Shown here one piece after another: positions 50,319 through 59,257 of a stretch of 64,000 bases of DNA. Made by a program: the position numbers and the translations under genes. The DNA is taken from assembly GCF_000455325.1 (NCBI RefSeq), contig NZ_HG322951.1, positions 3,826,493-3,890,492 of the forward strand. The letters run 5' to 3'. The stretch comes from Mycolicibacterium septicum DSM 44393 (GTDB taxonomy: Bacteria > Actinomycetota > Actinomycetes > Mycobacteriales > Mycobacteriaceae). The notes under the pieces were generated by a model that searched no databases, had not been told where the DNA came from, and saw only the letters and a list, made by a program, of their open reading frames with translations. How positions within the stretch are numbered: position 1 is the stretch's first letter; each line of letters opens with the position of its first letter.

Positions 50319-50336
50319 CGATGGATACTTAGCCGT

Positions 50337-50678
50337 GTGGCACAGTATTCCGCCGAGCTCGACGAGGTCTTCCTGGCTCTTGCAGATCCGACCAGACGGG
50401 CGGTGATCCGCCACCTCGGGCGCGGACCGGCGAGCGTCGGCGATCTGGCCCGCGGGGCCACGATGACACTCCCCTCGTTCATGAAGCACGTCCGGATGCT
50501 CGAGTCGACCGGGCTGATCCACACGGCGAAGGTCGGCCGCGTGCGCACCTGCAAGCTCAACCGGGAACGGCTCACGGTCGTCGAAGACTGGCTGACCCAG
50601 CAGCGACGCGTCTGGGAGGAACGCACCGACCGGCTGGAGCAATTCGTCACCCACCCCAAGGAGAAGGACCCGACATGA
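50337..50678 (+). CDS. ArsR-family winged-helix repressor
   Basis: 113 aa. Winged HTH with LADPTRRAVIRHLGRGPASVGDLARGA, recognisable as ADPTRRAVI and the MTLPSFMKHVRMLESTGLI recognition helix. No metal-binding Cys motif, so it belongs to the group paired with SRPBCC proteins. GTG 50337 follows the operator and is translated as Met; the stop overlaps the SRPBCC gene (ATGA at 50675). Confidence 0.93.
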   Translation: MAQYSAELDEVFLALADPTRRAVIRHLGRGPASVGDLARGATMTLPSFMKHVRMLESTGLIHTAKVGRVRTCKLNRERLTVVEDWLTQQRRVWEERTDRLEQFVTHPKEKDPT

Positions 50679-51151
50679 ACCCTGATCTCGACCTCGGCAT
50701 CGAACGGATCATTCGCGCGCCCCGCAAGGCCGTGTGGGAGGCATGGACCGATCCGACCAGCCTGGCGCAGTGGTGGATACCGGAGCCGACGTGGTGTCGC
50801 GTCGAGCGCCTGGAAGTCCGCCCAGGAGGTGCGTTCGTGACGCGGATGAGCGATGACGGCCTCGCGTTCGTGCCGCATCTGGATGCGTGCTTCCTGTTGG
50901 TGGACGAGTTCGAGCGGTTGGTGTTCACCAACGCCGTCGACAGCGGGTGGCGCCCCGCGAACCCCGCTCCCGTCACGATGACGGCCGAGGTCACCATGTC
51001 CGACCACGCGGACGGCACCGACTACCGCATCGTCGCGCGGCACGGCGACCCGGCCGCCAGGAACCGCCACGCCGAGTTGGGCTTCGCCGACGGTTGGGGC
51101 ACCGTCGCCGATCAACTGGCACGATTCACCGAAGGTGCGCAACGAAGCTGA
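50675..51151 (+). CDS. SRPBCC/AHSA1-family protein
   Basis: 158 aa. START-like fold opening with IERIIRAPRKAVWEAWTDPTSLAQWW (core RAPRKAVWEAWTDP), then the GGAFVTRM and FVPHLDACFLLVDEFERLVF strands and a C-terminal long helix GFADGWGTVADQLARF. Such proteins bind small hydrophobic ligands and are usually paired with an ArsR repressor as here. Translationally coupled to it. Confidence 0.9.
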   Translation: MNPDLDLGIERIIRAPRKAVWEAWTDPTSLAQWWIPEPTWCRVERLEVRPGGAFVTRMSDDGLAFVPHLDACFLLVDEFERLVFTNAVDSGWRPANPAPVTMTAEVTMSDHADGTDYRIVARHGDPAARNRHAELGFADGWGTVADQLARFTEGAQRS

Positions 51152-51245
51152 AAGCGTCTTGGCGTCAACAGATTTGAGGGCACCCCCACCCCGGGGCATC
51201 CAGCTTCCCGACTCATACCCACCGCCACCGGTACCGTCACAACTT

Positions 51246-52256
51246 GTGGCTGCTGAATCGTTCCGTGAGGCCCCGGTCCATGACGAGGGCCTGCTCGATG
51301 TCGGTGACGGCAACCGGATGTATTGGCAGAGCAGAGGCAATCCGGACGGTCGCCCGGTGTTGATCGTTCATGGTGGGCCGGGGTCGGGACGATCGCGCAA
51401 CGCTCACAAGTCATTCGATCCCGAACAGTTTCGCGTCATCTCGTTCGACCAGCGAGGATGCGGCGACAGCATCCCCAGCGCCGCCGAGCCCACTACCGAC
51501 ATGGGGTGCAACACCACCGAACATCTGCTCGCCGATATCGAACTCCTCCGTGAGCATCTGGGCTGTGATCAGTGGCTGCTCTACGGCGGGTCCTGGGCGT
51601 CGACGCTGATCCTTGCCTACGCTCAGCGTCACCCCGAACGTGTTACCGGCATCATCCTGGTCGGAGTCACGATGAGCCGGCCACAAGAGATCGGCTGGCT
51701 CTACCACGGGCTGCGTCTGCTGTTGCCTGCCGAATGGGAACGTTTTCGCTCCGGCGTGCCTGCCGAAGCGCGCGGCAGCAACCTCGTCGAGGCGTATCGA
51801 CGGCTGATGGAAAGCCCTGATGGCGCTACCCGCGAACAGGCCGCGCACGATTGGTGTGCATGGGAAGACGCGGTGATCGCACACGAAAACCTCGGTAAGC
51901 CAGGACAATACAGCGACAAGACGGACGCGGCGAAGTTGGCGTTCGTCCGTATCTGCACGCACTACTTCGCTCACAACGCGTGGCTCGACGACGGACAACT
52001 GTTGCGGGACGCCCACCGGCTGGCCGAGATTCCCGGAGTGCTGATTCACGGACGGCTCGACCTGTCAGGACCGTTGCTCACGGCGTGGGAACTCGCGCAG
52101 GCTTGGCCCGCGGCGAAGCTGAGGGTCATCGAGGACGCGGGTCACACCGGCAGCCCCGCCATGGCCGAGGCGATCGCTGACGCAATCGCGGGCCTGACCG
52201 CGGGCGGTCCGCCGAGCGACGAGAAAAACCGTTGGACGGGTCCACCTTCACGTTGA
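51246..52256 (+). CDS. pip: Proline iminopeptidase-like alpha/beta hydrolase
   Basis: 336 aa. Oxyanion motif HGGPGSGRS, nucleophile elbow YGGSWAST, acid in HGRLDLSGP and His in EDAGHTGS fit S33 proline iminopeptidases, which release N-terminal proline from peptides. GTG 51246 begins the conserved FREAPVHDEGLLDVGDGNRMYW region; the frame is open upstream to 51135, overlapping the SRPBCC gene, but that extension is Pro-rich and unconserved in type. Confidence 0.88.
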   Translation: MAAESFREAPVHDEGLLDVGDGNRMYWQSRGNPDGRPVLIVHGGPGSGRSRNAHKSFDPEQFRVISFDQRGCGDSIPSAAEPTTDMGCNTTEHLLADIELLREHLGCDQWLLYGGSWASTLILAYAQRHPERVTGIILVGVTMSRPQEIGWLYHGLRLLLPAEWERFRSGVPAEARGSNLVEAYRRLMESPDGATREQAAHDWCAWEDAVIAHENLGKPGQYSDKTDAAKLAFVRICTHYFAHNAWLDDGQLLRDAHRLAEIPGVLIHGRLDLSGPLLTAWELAQAWPAAKLRVIEDAGHTGSPAMAEAIADAIAGLTAGGPPSDEKNRWTGPPSR

Positions 52257-52408
52257 TACCGTTCGGCGGAACCGTGAGATGACGCGAGGAGGTGAGACCC
52301 ATGTACGCAGTAACCATGTGGGTGCTCCCCGCTCGTGTTCACGGTTGAGGGTTCGACGAAGGTGTCGCCGGGAGTGCCTGAAATACGGCAATCCCGAGAG
52401 GCAACACC

Positions 52409-53200
52409 ATGCATTTCACCTCGCAGACAATCTCGAACGGCGTCATTGAACGCACATTCACCCTGGACGGCGTCACCGGTGTGCTCTGGTCACCGGACTC
52501 CGATTCTCAGGGCGCTCCCCTCCTGCTGGCCGGCCACCCCGGCGGCTTGGACAAGAAAGCCCCGCGGCACGTGGCCCGGGCCCATTCCGCGGTGACCGCT
52601 GACGGTTTCCACGTCGTCTCCATCGACTTGCCCGGACACGGTGATCGACCGCGAAGCCCACAAGACCAGCGCCGGATCGCCGATTTTCGCCAGGCGCGCG
52701 ACATGGGCAGTCCCGCGTTCGGTCGGATCCTCGCCGATTACTGCCACTCGGTGGCCGAGCGCGCTGTCCCGGAATGGCAGGTAGCCATCGACGCCTTGCA
52801 GGCGCTGCCCGACATCGGTGCGCACGCACCGATCGGCTACTCCGGGGCGTCACTCTCTGGTGCGGTCGGGATAACGCTGGCCGCGGTCGAGCCTCGGATC
52901 ACCGCTGCGGTGTTCGGTTGGGTGTCGGCGCACGACACTCTGCTCGACGCCGCAGAACGGGTGACCATCCCGATCGAGTACCTGCTCCCGTTGGACGACA
53001 AGGAAATCCCGCCCGAATTCGGTCTCGAGCTGTTCGACGCGTTCGCCTCGCAGGACAAGGTGTTGCACGCCTTTCCGGGTGGGCATCACCAGGTACCCAC
53101 AGATGGCCGGATCGACACGCGGTTCTTCCCGCGACACCTCGGAACATTGCCAGGACGGCCGTCGGACCCACATACTGACCTAGGCGGCAGGTCTTCCTGA
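52409..53200 (+). CDS. Alpha/beta hydrolase
   Basis: 263 aa. Strand and oxyanion region LLLAGHPGGLD, IDLPGHGDRPRSP, nucleophile elbow GYSGASLSG, and late GGHHQVP with the likely catalytic His. Resembles dienelactone-hydrolase/acyl-peptidase-like proteins. Substrate unknown. ATG 52409 is preceded by GAGGCAA. Single gene. Confidence 0.85.
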   Translation: MHFTSQTISNGVIERTFTLDGVTGVLWSPDSDSQGAPLLLAGHPGGLDKKAPRHVARAHSAVTADGFHVVSIDLPGHGDRPRSPQDQRRIADFRQARDMGSPAFGRILADYCHSVAERAVPEWQVAIDALQALPDIGAHAPIGYSGASLSGAVGITLAAVEPRITAAVFGWVSAHDTLLDAAERVTIPIEYLLPLDDKEIPPEFGLELFDAFASQDKVLHAFPGGHHQVPTDGRIDTRFFPRHLGTLPGRPSDPHTDLGGRSS

Positions 53201-53396
53201 CAGGCTGAAGCTGCCATATCGATGTTTTACGCATCGTCCATGCTCGGTCCGCAATCCACGCGGCGAGCGCCCTTGGGCCGTCCCCCGGCGCAGGCACCTC
53301 ATCCCTCTCCGACGCAGATCGCGGCACCCGCGGCCTGTGTCGTTCAGCCTGACCGATGCAGACCACTCAACAGGTAGCAGATTGGAGTGAATTCAC

Positions 53397-53888
53397 TTGA
53401 TTACCAAACGAATTACCGATGGAGAAGAGCGAGCGATCATCGAGAACATGCTCGACGGCAATCGCGAGGCGCTCATCGGAACCGTACGCGGTCTGTCCGA
53501 CGCGGACGCCCGCCGACGACTCGTTACGTCGTTGACGACACCGATCTCGTTGATCAAGCATGCGGCCGCCGCGGAACGGATCTGGTTCCAACGGTTCTGG
53601 GCGGGACTCAGCGAAACTGAATGCGACGGATACTCGAACCGCGACGAGGGCACCTTCGCCGTCGCCGACGACGAGTCGCTCGCCGACGTGATCGCCGAGT
53701 TCGAACGTGCCAGCCGCCGATCACGCGAGATCGCATCCCGTTTCGACCTCGATGACACCAAGGACAATCCCCGCGAGGGCAGGGTCAGCATGCGATGGAC
53801 TCTGCTTGCCATGAGCGAGGAATTCGCGCGGCACGCAGGTCACGGCGACATCCTGCGCGAACAGATCGATGAGGCCACCGCGCGGTAG
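53397..53888 (+). CDS. DinB-superfamily protein (DUF664)
   Basis: 163 aa. The first metal His lies in LIKHAAAAERIWFQRFW and the last pair in EEFARHAGHGDILREQID, the standard DUF664 arrangement. The start is TTG 53397; GGAG lies at about 53384. A different family branch from the copy at 43188. Function likely thiol-dependent transfer, unproven. Confidence 0.85.
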   Translation: MITKRITDGEERAIIENMLDGNREALIGTVRGLSDADARRRLVTSLTTPISLIKHAAAAERIWFQRFWAGLSETECDGYSNRDEGTFAVADDESLADVIAEFERASRRSREIASRFDLDDTKDNPREGRVSMRWTLLAMSEEFARHAGHGDILREQIDEATAR

Positions 53889-53942
53889 CCCAGCCGTGAA
53901 ACTCCTTGACCTCAACTGCGCTTGGGATTCTACGGTTGAGCC

Positions 53943-54374
53943 ATGACGACGCAGCGTCCATACCTGAATGCACCGACCGCTGACGGCGATCAGGCGGTGC
54001 GGGAACTGATCGACCATCTCCAGCGCGGTGGTGAAACCGGAGATGCCGACGTATACGACGGGATGTTCGCAGCCGACATCCTATGGGGCACACCAAAAGG
54101 CATGGTGCTCAAGGACTATTCGAATCTCAACCCGATCCATCGTCGGATGATGAGCGGTCCCCCGGTCGTGCCTGCTTCGCGCTTCGAGCCGGCGCAGGTG
54201 AGCCATCCCGCACCGGGCGTAGTGGTTGCCCAGATTCGGCGCAGCGCGCTGGACGGTGGTTTCAGCGAGATGGCGATGTACGTCTTGGTTCAGCACGGCG
54301 GGACATGGTGGGTGGCCGCGGCGCAGAACACGCCTGTCGTCGAAACTCTCCCGCCGGTATCGGCTCCGCTGTGA
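53943..54374 (+). CDS. SnoaL-like/NTF2-fold protein
   Basis: 143 aa. Helix AVRELIDHLQRGGETGDADVYDGMFAADILWGTPKGMVL is represented by VYDGMFAADILWGTPKG, then the beta-sheet with RFEPAQVSHPAPGVVVAQIRR and a terminal WWVAAAQNTPV, as in SgcJ/EcaC-type SnoaL proteins. May act as a cyclase, isomerase or ligand binder. Converges with the VOC gene after 9 bp. Confidence 0.8.
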   Translation: MTTQRPYLNAPTADGDQAVRELIDHLQRGGETGDADVYDGMFAADILWGTPKGMVLKDYSNLNPIHRRMMSGPPVVPASRFEPAQVSHPAPGVVVAQIRRSALDGGFSEMAMYVLVQHGGTWWVAAAQNTPVVETLPPVSAPL

Positions 54375-54383
54375 GTTGAAGGC

Positions 54384-54818
54384 TCAGTCGAGACAGAACT
54401 CGTTGCCCTCGATGTCCTGCATCACGATGCACGACTCGTTGATGCCGTCGGCGGCCAGCAGTCGCACGCGCACCGCTCCCAACTCGACCAACCGCCCGCA
54501 CTCGGCCTCGAGCGTCTCCAGACGCTCCGGCCCGACCAGTCCGGCGCCCACCCGCACGTCGAGATGCACGCGGTTCTTCACGACCTTGCCTTCGGGAACG
54601 CGTTGGAAGAACAGTCTCGGACCGATGCCTGAGGGATCCACGCAGGCATACATCGAACCCTGACGCTCCGGGGGCAGCGTTCGATCGAAATCCGCCCATG
54701 CGTCGAACCCTGGTGGTGGCGGAGGGACGACGTACCCCAGGACGGAGCACCAGAACCGAGCGACACGCTCCGGATCTGCGCAGTCGAAAGTGACTTGGAA
54801 CTGCTTGACCGAGGCCAT
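54384..54818 (-). CDS. VOC (glyoxalase/bleomycin-resistance-like) protein
   Basis: 144 aa. One VOC unit pair: QVTFDCADPERVARFWCSVLGY (core ADPERVARFW), the RLFFQRVPEGKVVKNRVHLDV strand with His, and the end DIEGNEFCLD with the usual metal Glu. Glyoxalase_6 type. Substrate unknown. Confidence 0.88.
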   Translation of the reverse strand: MASVKQFQVTFDCADPERVARFWCSVLGYVVPPPPPGFDAWADFDRTLPPERQGSMYACVDPSGIGPRLFFQRVPEGKVVKNRVHLDVRVGAGLVGPERLETLEAECGRLVELGAVRVRLLAADGINESCIVMQDIEGNEFCLD

Positions 54819-54950
54819 CGGTCGACCATATCGGCGCTGCCCGACACGTTGCGTTCGATCGACGGATGAATCTCGTGTCCGGAGGGCGTTCCCCGGGAAA
54901 GACAGGTCATTTCACCATGTCTTCCGGTACAGCCCCCAGGAGGAGAACGC

Positions 54951-55862
54951 ATGAGCTTGGACAACATTTCACGCCTCGGAAGTCCGGTCGACGAGCTGGT
55001 GCCGTCACGCTATGCGGTCCACGTCGGCGACATCGAGGTGCTGGTGATCAGCGACGGGGTCCTGCCGATCACCGCGTCGACGTTGGCCACCAACGTCGAG
55101 CCGGCCGAGCTGTCGGGCTGGCTGGGCGACAACTTCCTGCCGCCCGAGGTGGTCGACTGGCCACTGAACGTGGTGGTGGTGCGTAGCGGCGATCGGACCA
55201 TCCTCGTCGACGCCGGGCTGGGGCTCGAGTTCCCCGACTTCCCCCGGGCCGGCAACACGGTCCAGCGGCTCGAGGCCGCGGGGGTCGATCTCGGTTCCGT
55301 GACCGATGTCGTCCTCACCCACATGCACATGGACCACGTCGGCGGGCTGATCACCAAGGGGCTCAAGGAGCGACTGCGTCCCGACCTGCAGGTCCATGCA
55401 GCGACCGCCGAAGCCGAGTTCTGGGAGGCACCCGACTTCTCCCACACCGTCATGCCCCAGCCGATCCCCGACGTGCTCCGCCGGGTCGCGACGCAGTTCC
55501 TGGACGAATACCGGGGCCAACTGCGGACGTTCGAGACCGAGTACGAGGTGGCACCGGGCGTGCTCATCTCGCGCACCGGCGGTCACACCCCCGGGCACAG
55601 CGTCGTCCGCCTGGAATCCCGCGGCGACAAGCTCACGTTCGCCGGTGACGCCGTCTTCGCACCCGGGTTCGATAATCCCGAGTGGCAGAACGGGTTCGAG
55701 CACGATCCGGAGGAGGCTGCCCGCGTCCGGGTTCAGCTTCTGCGCGAGCTGGCGGCGACCGGAGAATCGCTGGTGGCCACCCACCTGCCGTTCCCGTCCG
55801 TCTGCCACGTGGCGACCGCCGGTGACGTCTTCCGCTGCGTGCCGGCCACCTGGGACTACTGA
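54951..55862 (+). CDS. MBL-fold metallo-hydrolase
   Basis: 303 aa. Metal-binding motif THMHMDHVGG (HxHxDH) near residue 122, then the TGGHTPGHS His, FAGDAV Asp and THLPFPSVCH His, all in order. An N-terminal cap of about 45 residues precedes the fold. Resembles quorum-quenching lactonase/AHL-type and MTH-type hydrolases. An AGGAGG-like site precedes ATG 54951. A hairpin terminator follows. Confidence 0.93.
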   Translation: MSLDNISRLGSPVDELVPSRYAVHVGDIEVLVISDGVLPITASTLATNVEPAELSGWLGDNFLPPEVVDWPLNVVVVRSGDRTILVDAGLGLEFPDFPRAGNTVQRLEAAGVDLGSVTDVVLTHMHMDHVGGLITKGLKERLRPDLQVHAATAEAEFWEAPDFSHTVMPQPIPDVLRRVATQFLDEYRGQLRTFETEYEVAPGVLISRTGGHTPGHSVVRLESRGDKLTFAGDAVFAPGFDNPEWQNGFEHDPEEAARVRVQLLRELAATGESLVATHLPFPSVCHVATAGDVFRCVPATWDY

Positions 55863-55874
55863 TCGCTTGGAGCG

Positions 55875-55909
55875 GTCGGCCGGCGCCTCTTCGGAGAGCG
55901 CCGGCCGAC
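55875..55909 (+). terminator. Intrinsic terminator after the MBL gene
   Basis: Perfect 12-bp stem GTCGGCCGGCGC/GCGCCGGCCGAC around an 11-bp loop, 13 bp after the stop codon, followed by a short T-rich stretch at about 55917-55924. Confidence 0.8.
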
Positions 55910-55921
55910 TCGCGCCTTGAT

Positions 55922-55939
55922 TTTGACAGCTACGTCAAA
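55922..55939. promoter_or_regulatory. TTTGAC-N6-GTCAAA inverted repeat
   Basis: Perfect 6-bp arms, 140 bp upstream of the small secreted-protein gene at 56081. Likely a repressor-binding site; no regulator adjoins it on that side. Confidence 0.45.
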
Positions 55940-56080
55940 CTTCAAGCGGCATTGGCGTTTTTGCCAGCGAAGTTCGGATTTCCACCCGCAGCACGTCTAG
56001 AGCTGCGAGCATGGCGATGACGGTGCGGCAACGGCAAACGTCACGCCGGCCCGTTTGAGTCCCAGGCGAAGGAGCGGCAG

Positions 56081-56422
56081 ATGAGTTGGATGATGGCTTC
56101 TGAGGCGCGAAACGCACTGACGAGAGCAGCCGTGGCGGCGATCGCGGGAGTGTTCGTGCTGGGCGCGGTCCCGGCGAACATGATGTCCGTCGCTTCAGCA
56201 GCACCCCGCACACCCGCCGCCCCCGAATCCCCCATCAGCCCGGACGATCCGGCGTGCGCGACGGAGGGGTGGAATCCGGACTGCTTCGGAGGCATGTACG
56301 ACCAAGTGCCAGACGACGGAATACCCGGTGACAACGCTGCCGAAGGTGGCATACCGGCTCCGGCAATGGTGCCGAATGTGGACGGGTCGATGAGCCCGCC
56401 CGGCATGCCTGGGGCCATCTAG
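56081..56422 (+). CDS. Small secreted protein, Pro/Asp-rich
   Basis: 113 aa. Signal peptide (AAVAAIAGVFVLGAVPANM, cleavage near ASAAPR), then a mature part of about 70 residues with PDDPACATEGWNPDCFGG (two Cys that can pair) and a Pro/Gly/Met-rich tail. Similar Cys-pair, Pro-rich small exported proteins are common in mycobacteria; function unknown. Confidence 0.7.
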   Translation: MSWMMASEARNALTRAAVAAIAGVFVLGAVPANMMSVASAAPRTPAAPESPISPDDPACATEGWNPDCFGGMYDQVPDDGIPGDNAAEGGIPAPAMVPNVDGSMSPPGMPGAI

Positions 56423-56567
56423 CCGCAACGCGTCCGTCTCGGCCAACCCCGAAGACCGGTTCTGCCGGCCCTCGAGAGGCGCCTGCCGCGAGCAGAACCA
56501 CATGGCCGTCCGGATCCCTCACGTGAACGTCCCTGCGCCCCAAGGTTCTGTCGTAAGCGTGCGGTAG

Positions 56568-56598
56568 GCTATGACCAAATTCTAGAAAGAGTCATAGC
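56568..56598. promoter_or_regulatory. GCTATGAC-N15-GTCATAGC operator
   Basis: Perfect 8-bp arms with a central TTCTAGAA palindrome (56580-56587), ending one base before the ATG of the TetR gene at 56600. Almost certainly its autoregulatory operator. Confidence 0.8.
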
Positions 56599-56599
56599 T

Positions 56600-57196
56600 A
56601 TGGCGACGGCGTTCACACAGAACGAGAAACAACGAATCGGCGACGCCCTGCTCGATGCGGGAGAGCAGCGGTTCATCGCGCACGGTTTGAAGAAGACATC
56701 GCTCGACGAGCTCGTCGCGGCGGTGGGCATCGCCAAGGGCAGTTTCTACGCCTTCTTCGACTCGAAGGAGTCGCTGTACCTCGAGGTGATGCTGAAGCGG
56801 GCGCCGAGTGTGGCCGCCCGCGTGGCCGCCACGCTCGAGGCCCCGCTGAGCGAGGACGGACTCGTTGCGGTTCTGCGAGCCATCACCGACGCCCTCGCCG
56901 ACGATCCCATGTACCGGCGGCTGATCACGCGTCCCGAGGAGCTCGACGCCGTGACCCACCGTCTCGGCAGCGAGCAGATCGCCCGCGTCACACCATATCT
57001 CGTGACCCCACTGCTCGACTATCTGACGGCGGGTCAGAACGAAGGCGTCCTCGTCGACGACATCGAGCCCGCCATCCTGCTCCAAGTCGTCCGCACCATC
57101 GGCCTGGTGGTCATGCACCGCGAGCGCTTCGAACCCGGCTACGACTCCGTACTCGATGCCACCATCCGCACGCTCGCGAGAGGAATGCTTCGATGA
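56600..57196 (+). CDS. TetR-family regulator
   Basis: 198 aa. HTH at about residues 20-60 with TSLDELVAAVGIAKGSFYAFFDSKESLY (GIAKGSFYAFF recognition helix), then a TetR_C domain. Its ATG touches the operator. The stop overlaps the next gene's start (ATGA at 57193), so it co-regulates the membrane protein downstream. Confidence 0.92.
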   Translation: MATAFTQNEKQRIGDALLDAGEQRFIAHGLKKTSLDELVAAVGIAKGSFYAFFDSKESLYLEVMLKRAPSVAARVAATLEAPLSEDGLVAVLRAITDALADDPMYRRLITRPEELDAVTHRLGSEQIARVTPYLVTPLLDYLTAGQNEGVLVDDIEPAILLQVVRTIGLVVMHRERFEPGYDSVLDATIRTLARGMLR

Positions 57197-57672
57197 GCCT
57201 TCTGGACAGGTACGCCCGCATGGCCGGGATGAGCGACGAAGCGTGGCGGCGCCATGCCAATCCGTGGAGCGTGTGGACCAGATTCGCGGCCATCCCGCCG
57301 GCGATCCTGGCGATCTGGAGCCGCACATGGATCGGCTGGTGGGCGCTTGTCCCGCTGGCCGTGGTCGCACTGTGGCTGTGGTGGAATCCGCACGCGTTCG
57401 CACCGATCGACAAGCCGACGGCCTGGTCCTCGAAGGGCATTTACGGCGAACGGATGTGGATGCAGGACAGAAGTCGAGTTCCGCAGGGATTCAGGGTCGT
57501 CCAACGGATTTGGACACTGAACGCGCTGGCCGGATTCGCCATGCTCGTCTACGGCTTGATCGCGCTCCAAGCGTGGCCGACCATATCGGGTGCCGCACTG
57601 ATCGTCCTCGGCCAGCTGTGGCGCATCGATCGGCTCGGGATTCTGTACGAGCAGTCGGTCAAGCACGCCTAG
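57193..57672 (+). CDS. Small membrane protein coupled to TetR (DUF6653-like)
   Basis: 159 aa with four hydrophobic helices in two pairs (WSVWTRFAAIPPAILAIWSR/WIGWWALVPLAVVALWLWW and LAGFAMLVYGLIALQAW/ISGAALIVLGQLW). Between them a soluble loop with WNPHAFAPIDKPTAWSSKGIYGERMW, of which NPHAFAPIDKP is the recognisable block of DUF6653-type proteins. Role unknown; coupled translation suggests it is the regulator's target. Confidence 0.75.
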   Translation: MSLLDRYARMAGMSDEAWRRHANPWSVWTRFAAIPPAILAIWSRTWIGWWALVPLAVVALWLWWNPHAFAPIDKPTAWSSKGIYGERMWMQDRSRVPQGFRVVQRIWTLNALAGFAMLVYGLIALQAWPTISGAALIVLGQLWRIDRLGILYEQSVKHA

Positions 57673-57711
57673 GACTTTCACCTGCACGGCATGTCCGGGC
57701 GCACAGAGCGA

Positions 57712-58293
57712 TCAGCCCTGGCGATCCGCCTGCGCCACGGTGGCGAGGAGGGCGTCGACGAGTTCGTCGGCAGACGTGTCCCACTTGTCGGTCCTGAGTA
57801 GCCCGCTCGTCTCGAGGCCGGCGGCACCGTGGGCGCCGGTCAGAAGGATGGCCGCGTAGCGCTGTGCGTTCCCCTCGTCCACAACGGCGGCGACAATCGC
57901 GACGAACTCGTCGCAGCTACGCTGCGCGGCCCGCACCACTGCGGCCGGGTCCCCGGCCGGTGGAGTGAACATCAGCTGATACAGGTACGGCTGCCGGCGG
58001 TTGGCTTCGACGAGCAGGAGCAGCGCCGCACGCAATGCATCGGCCGGCGCCAGCCCAGGATCCTCCCGCAGGGCACCCATGCGCTCGCGGATGCGTTCCC
58101 AGCCCTCGGCGGCGATTGCGGTCAGGAGGCTCTCCTTGTCCGCGAAATGCCGGTACGGCGCACCGCGACTGACACCCGCGCGCGCACCGACCTCACGCAG
58201 CGTGACAGCGGCAGGCCCACCGCTGTCGAGCAGCTTGGCGGCATCGTCGAGGAGGGTGCGGCGCGTGGCGGCTGCGGATTCGGCGCGTCTCAT
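57712..58293 (-). CDS. TetR-family repressor
   Basis: 193 aa. HTH with VTLREVGARAGVSRGAPYRHFADKESLL (GVSRGAPYRHF recognition helix) and a WHG-type C-terminal domain. Divergent from the SDR gene across a 51-bp gap with two matching operator-like sites, so it probably represses both genes. Confidence 0.93.
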   Translation of the reverse strand: MRRAESAAATRRTLLDDAAKLLDSGGPAAVTLREVGARAGVSRGAPYRHFADKESLLTAIAAEGWERIRERMGALREDPGLAPADALRAALLLLVEANRRQPYLYQLMFTPPAGDPAAVVRAAQRSCDEFVAIVAAVVDEGNAQRYAAILLTGAHGAAGLETSGLLRTDKWDTSADELVDALLATVAQADRQG

Positions 58294-58310
58294 GGTCGAA
58301 CCAGCCTAGT

Positions 58311-58361
58311 TGACAGCGTCATCTGAGTGCGTAGATTGATTCGGATGACATTGTCATCTGA
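58311..58361. promoter_or_regulatory. Two direct operator copies between TetR and SDR genes
   Basis: TGACAGCGTCATCTGA (58311-58326) and TGACATTGTCATCTGA (58346-58361) differ at two positions and are spaced 35 bp apart. Each contains a TGAC/GTCA palindrome. The second covers the SDR start codon region. Confidence 0.75.
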
Positions 58362-59229
58362 ATCGGGTGGGCTCGTCGTCGTGACCGGCGCGTCCACTGG
58401 CATCGGCGCGGCCACGGCACGCGAGCTGGCCCAACTGGGATTCCATGTCCTCGCAGGCGTCCGGCGCGAGCGGGACGGCGACGCAATCCGAGGTCCTGGT
58501 GTCGAACCGCTGATTCTCGACATCATCAACCCGGACCACATCGCGGCCCTGTCCCTGCGGGTGAACGCGGACCCGCAGCGCCGACAGCTGCGGGCGCTGG
58601 TGAACAACGCCGGCGTCGGGGTCAACGCCCCAGTCGAGGCCTTCGCGATCGAAGAGTGGCGAAAACTGTTCGAAGTCAATCTGTTCGGACACGTTGCCGT
58701 CACCCAGGCGCTTCTTCCCACTCTGATCCGCAGCAAGGGGCGCGTGATCAACATCAGCTCTGTCGGCGGCAGAGTCGCCATGGCCACCTACGGCCCATAC
58801 GCGGGTACCAAGTTTGCGCTCGAGGCCGTCAGCGATGCCCTACGTCGCGAGATGGCGCCGTTCGGCGTGCGGGTGGTCGTTGTCGAGCCGGGCGCGGTGC
58901 GGACCGAAATGCTCGGCCGCGCCGGCACGACGACCTACGACCTGACGCCCGAACACTCTGAGCGTTACCTCGGGCTCGTGCACGCCGTGACCGCGCAGGC
59001 CGCCGCCTCCGCCGAGTCCGGCCTGTCCGCGGGCGACGCGGCCAAGACGATCGGCAGGATCGTCACGGCCCGAAAGCCGCGCGCCCGCTACACCATCGGT
59101 CGTGACGCCGCACTGGCAACCCGGTTGGTGCGCTTCGTGCCGGACCGGATGCTCGATCGCCTCCTGGCCGCTGCCCTGCGCCCCTACTTTCCGCAATCGA
59201 ACGGAGATCTACACCCCGCCCGCGGATAA
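58345..59229 (+). CDS. Short-chain dehydrogenase/reductase
   Basis: 294 aa. Rossmann motif TGASTGIG, NNAG, catalytic Ser (NISSVGG) and YxxxK (YGPYAGTKFA) are all intact. The C-terminal extension (SAGDAAKTIGRIVTARKPRARYTIGRDA) is that of the retinol dehydrogenase-like SDR group. ATG 58345 is used; a GTG six codons earlier exists. Regulated by the divergent TetR repressor. Substrate unknown. Confidence 0.9.
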   Translation: MTLSSESGGLVVVTGASTGIGAATARELAQLGFHVLAGVRRERDGDAIRGPGVEPLILDIINPDHIAALSLRVNADPQRRQLRALVNNAGVGVNAPVEAFAIEEWRKLFEVNLFGHVAVTQALLPTLIRSKGRVINISSVGGRVAMATYGPYAGTKFALEAVSDALRREMAPFGVRVVVVEPGAVRTEMLGRAGTTTYDLTPEHSERYLGLVHAVTAQAAASAESGLSAGDAAKTIGRIVTARKPRARYTIGRDAALATRLVRFVPDRMLDRLLAAALRPYFPQSNGDLHPARG

Positions 59230-59257
59230 CGGTCGAACCAGGGCACCGATGAGCCCA

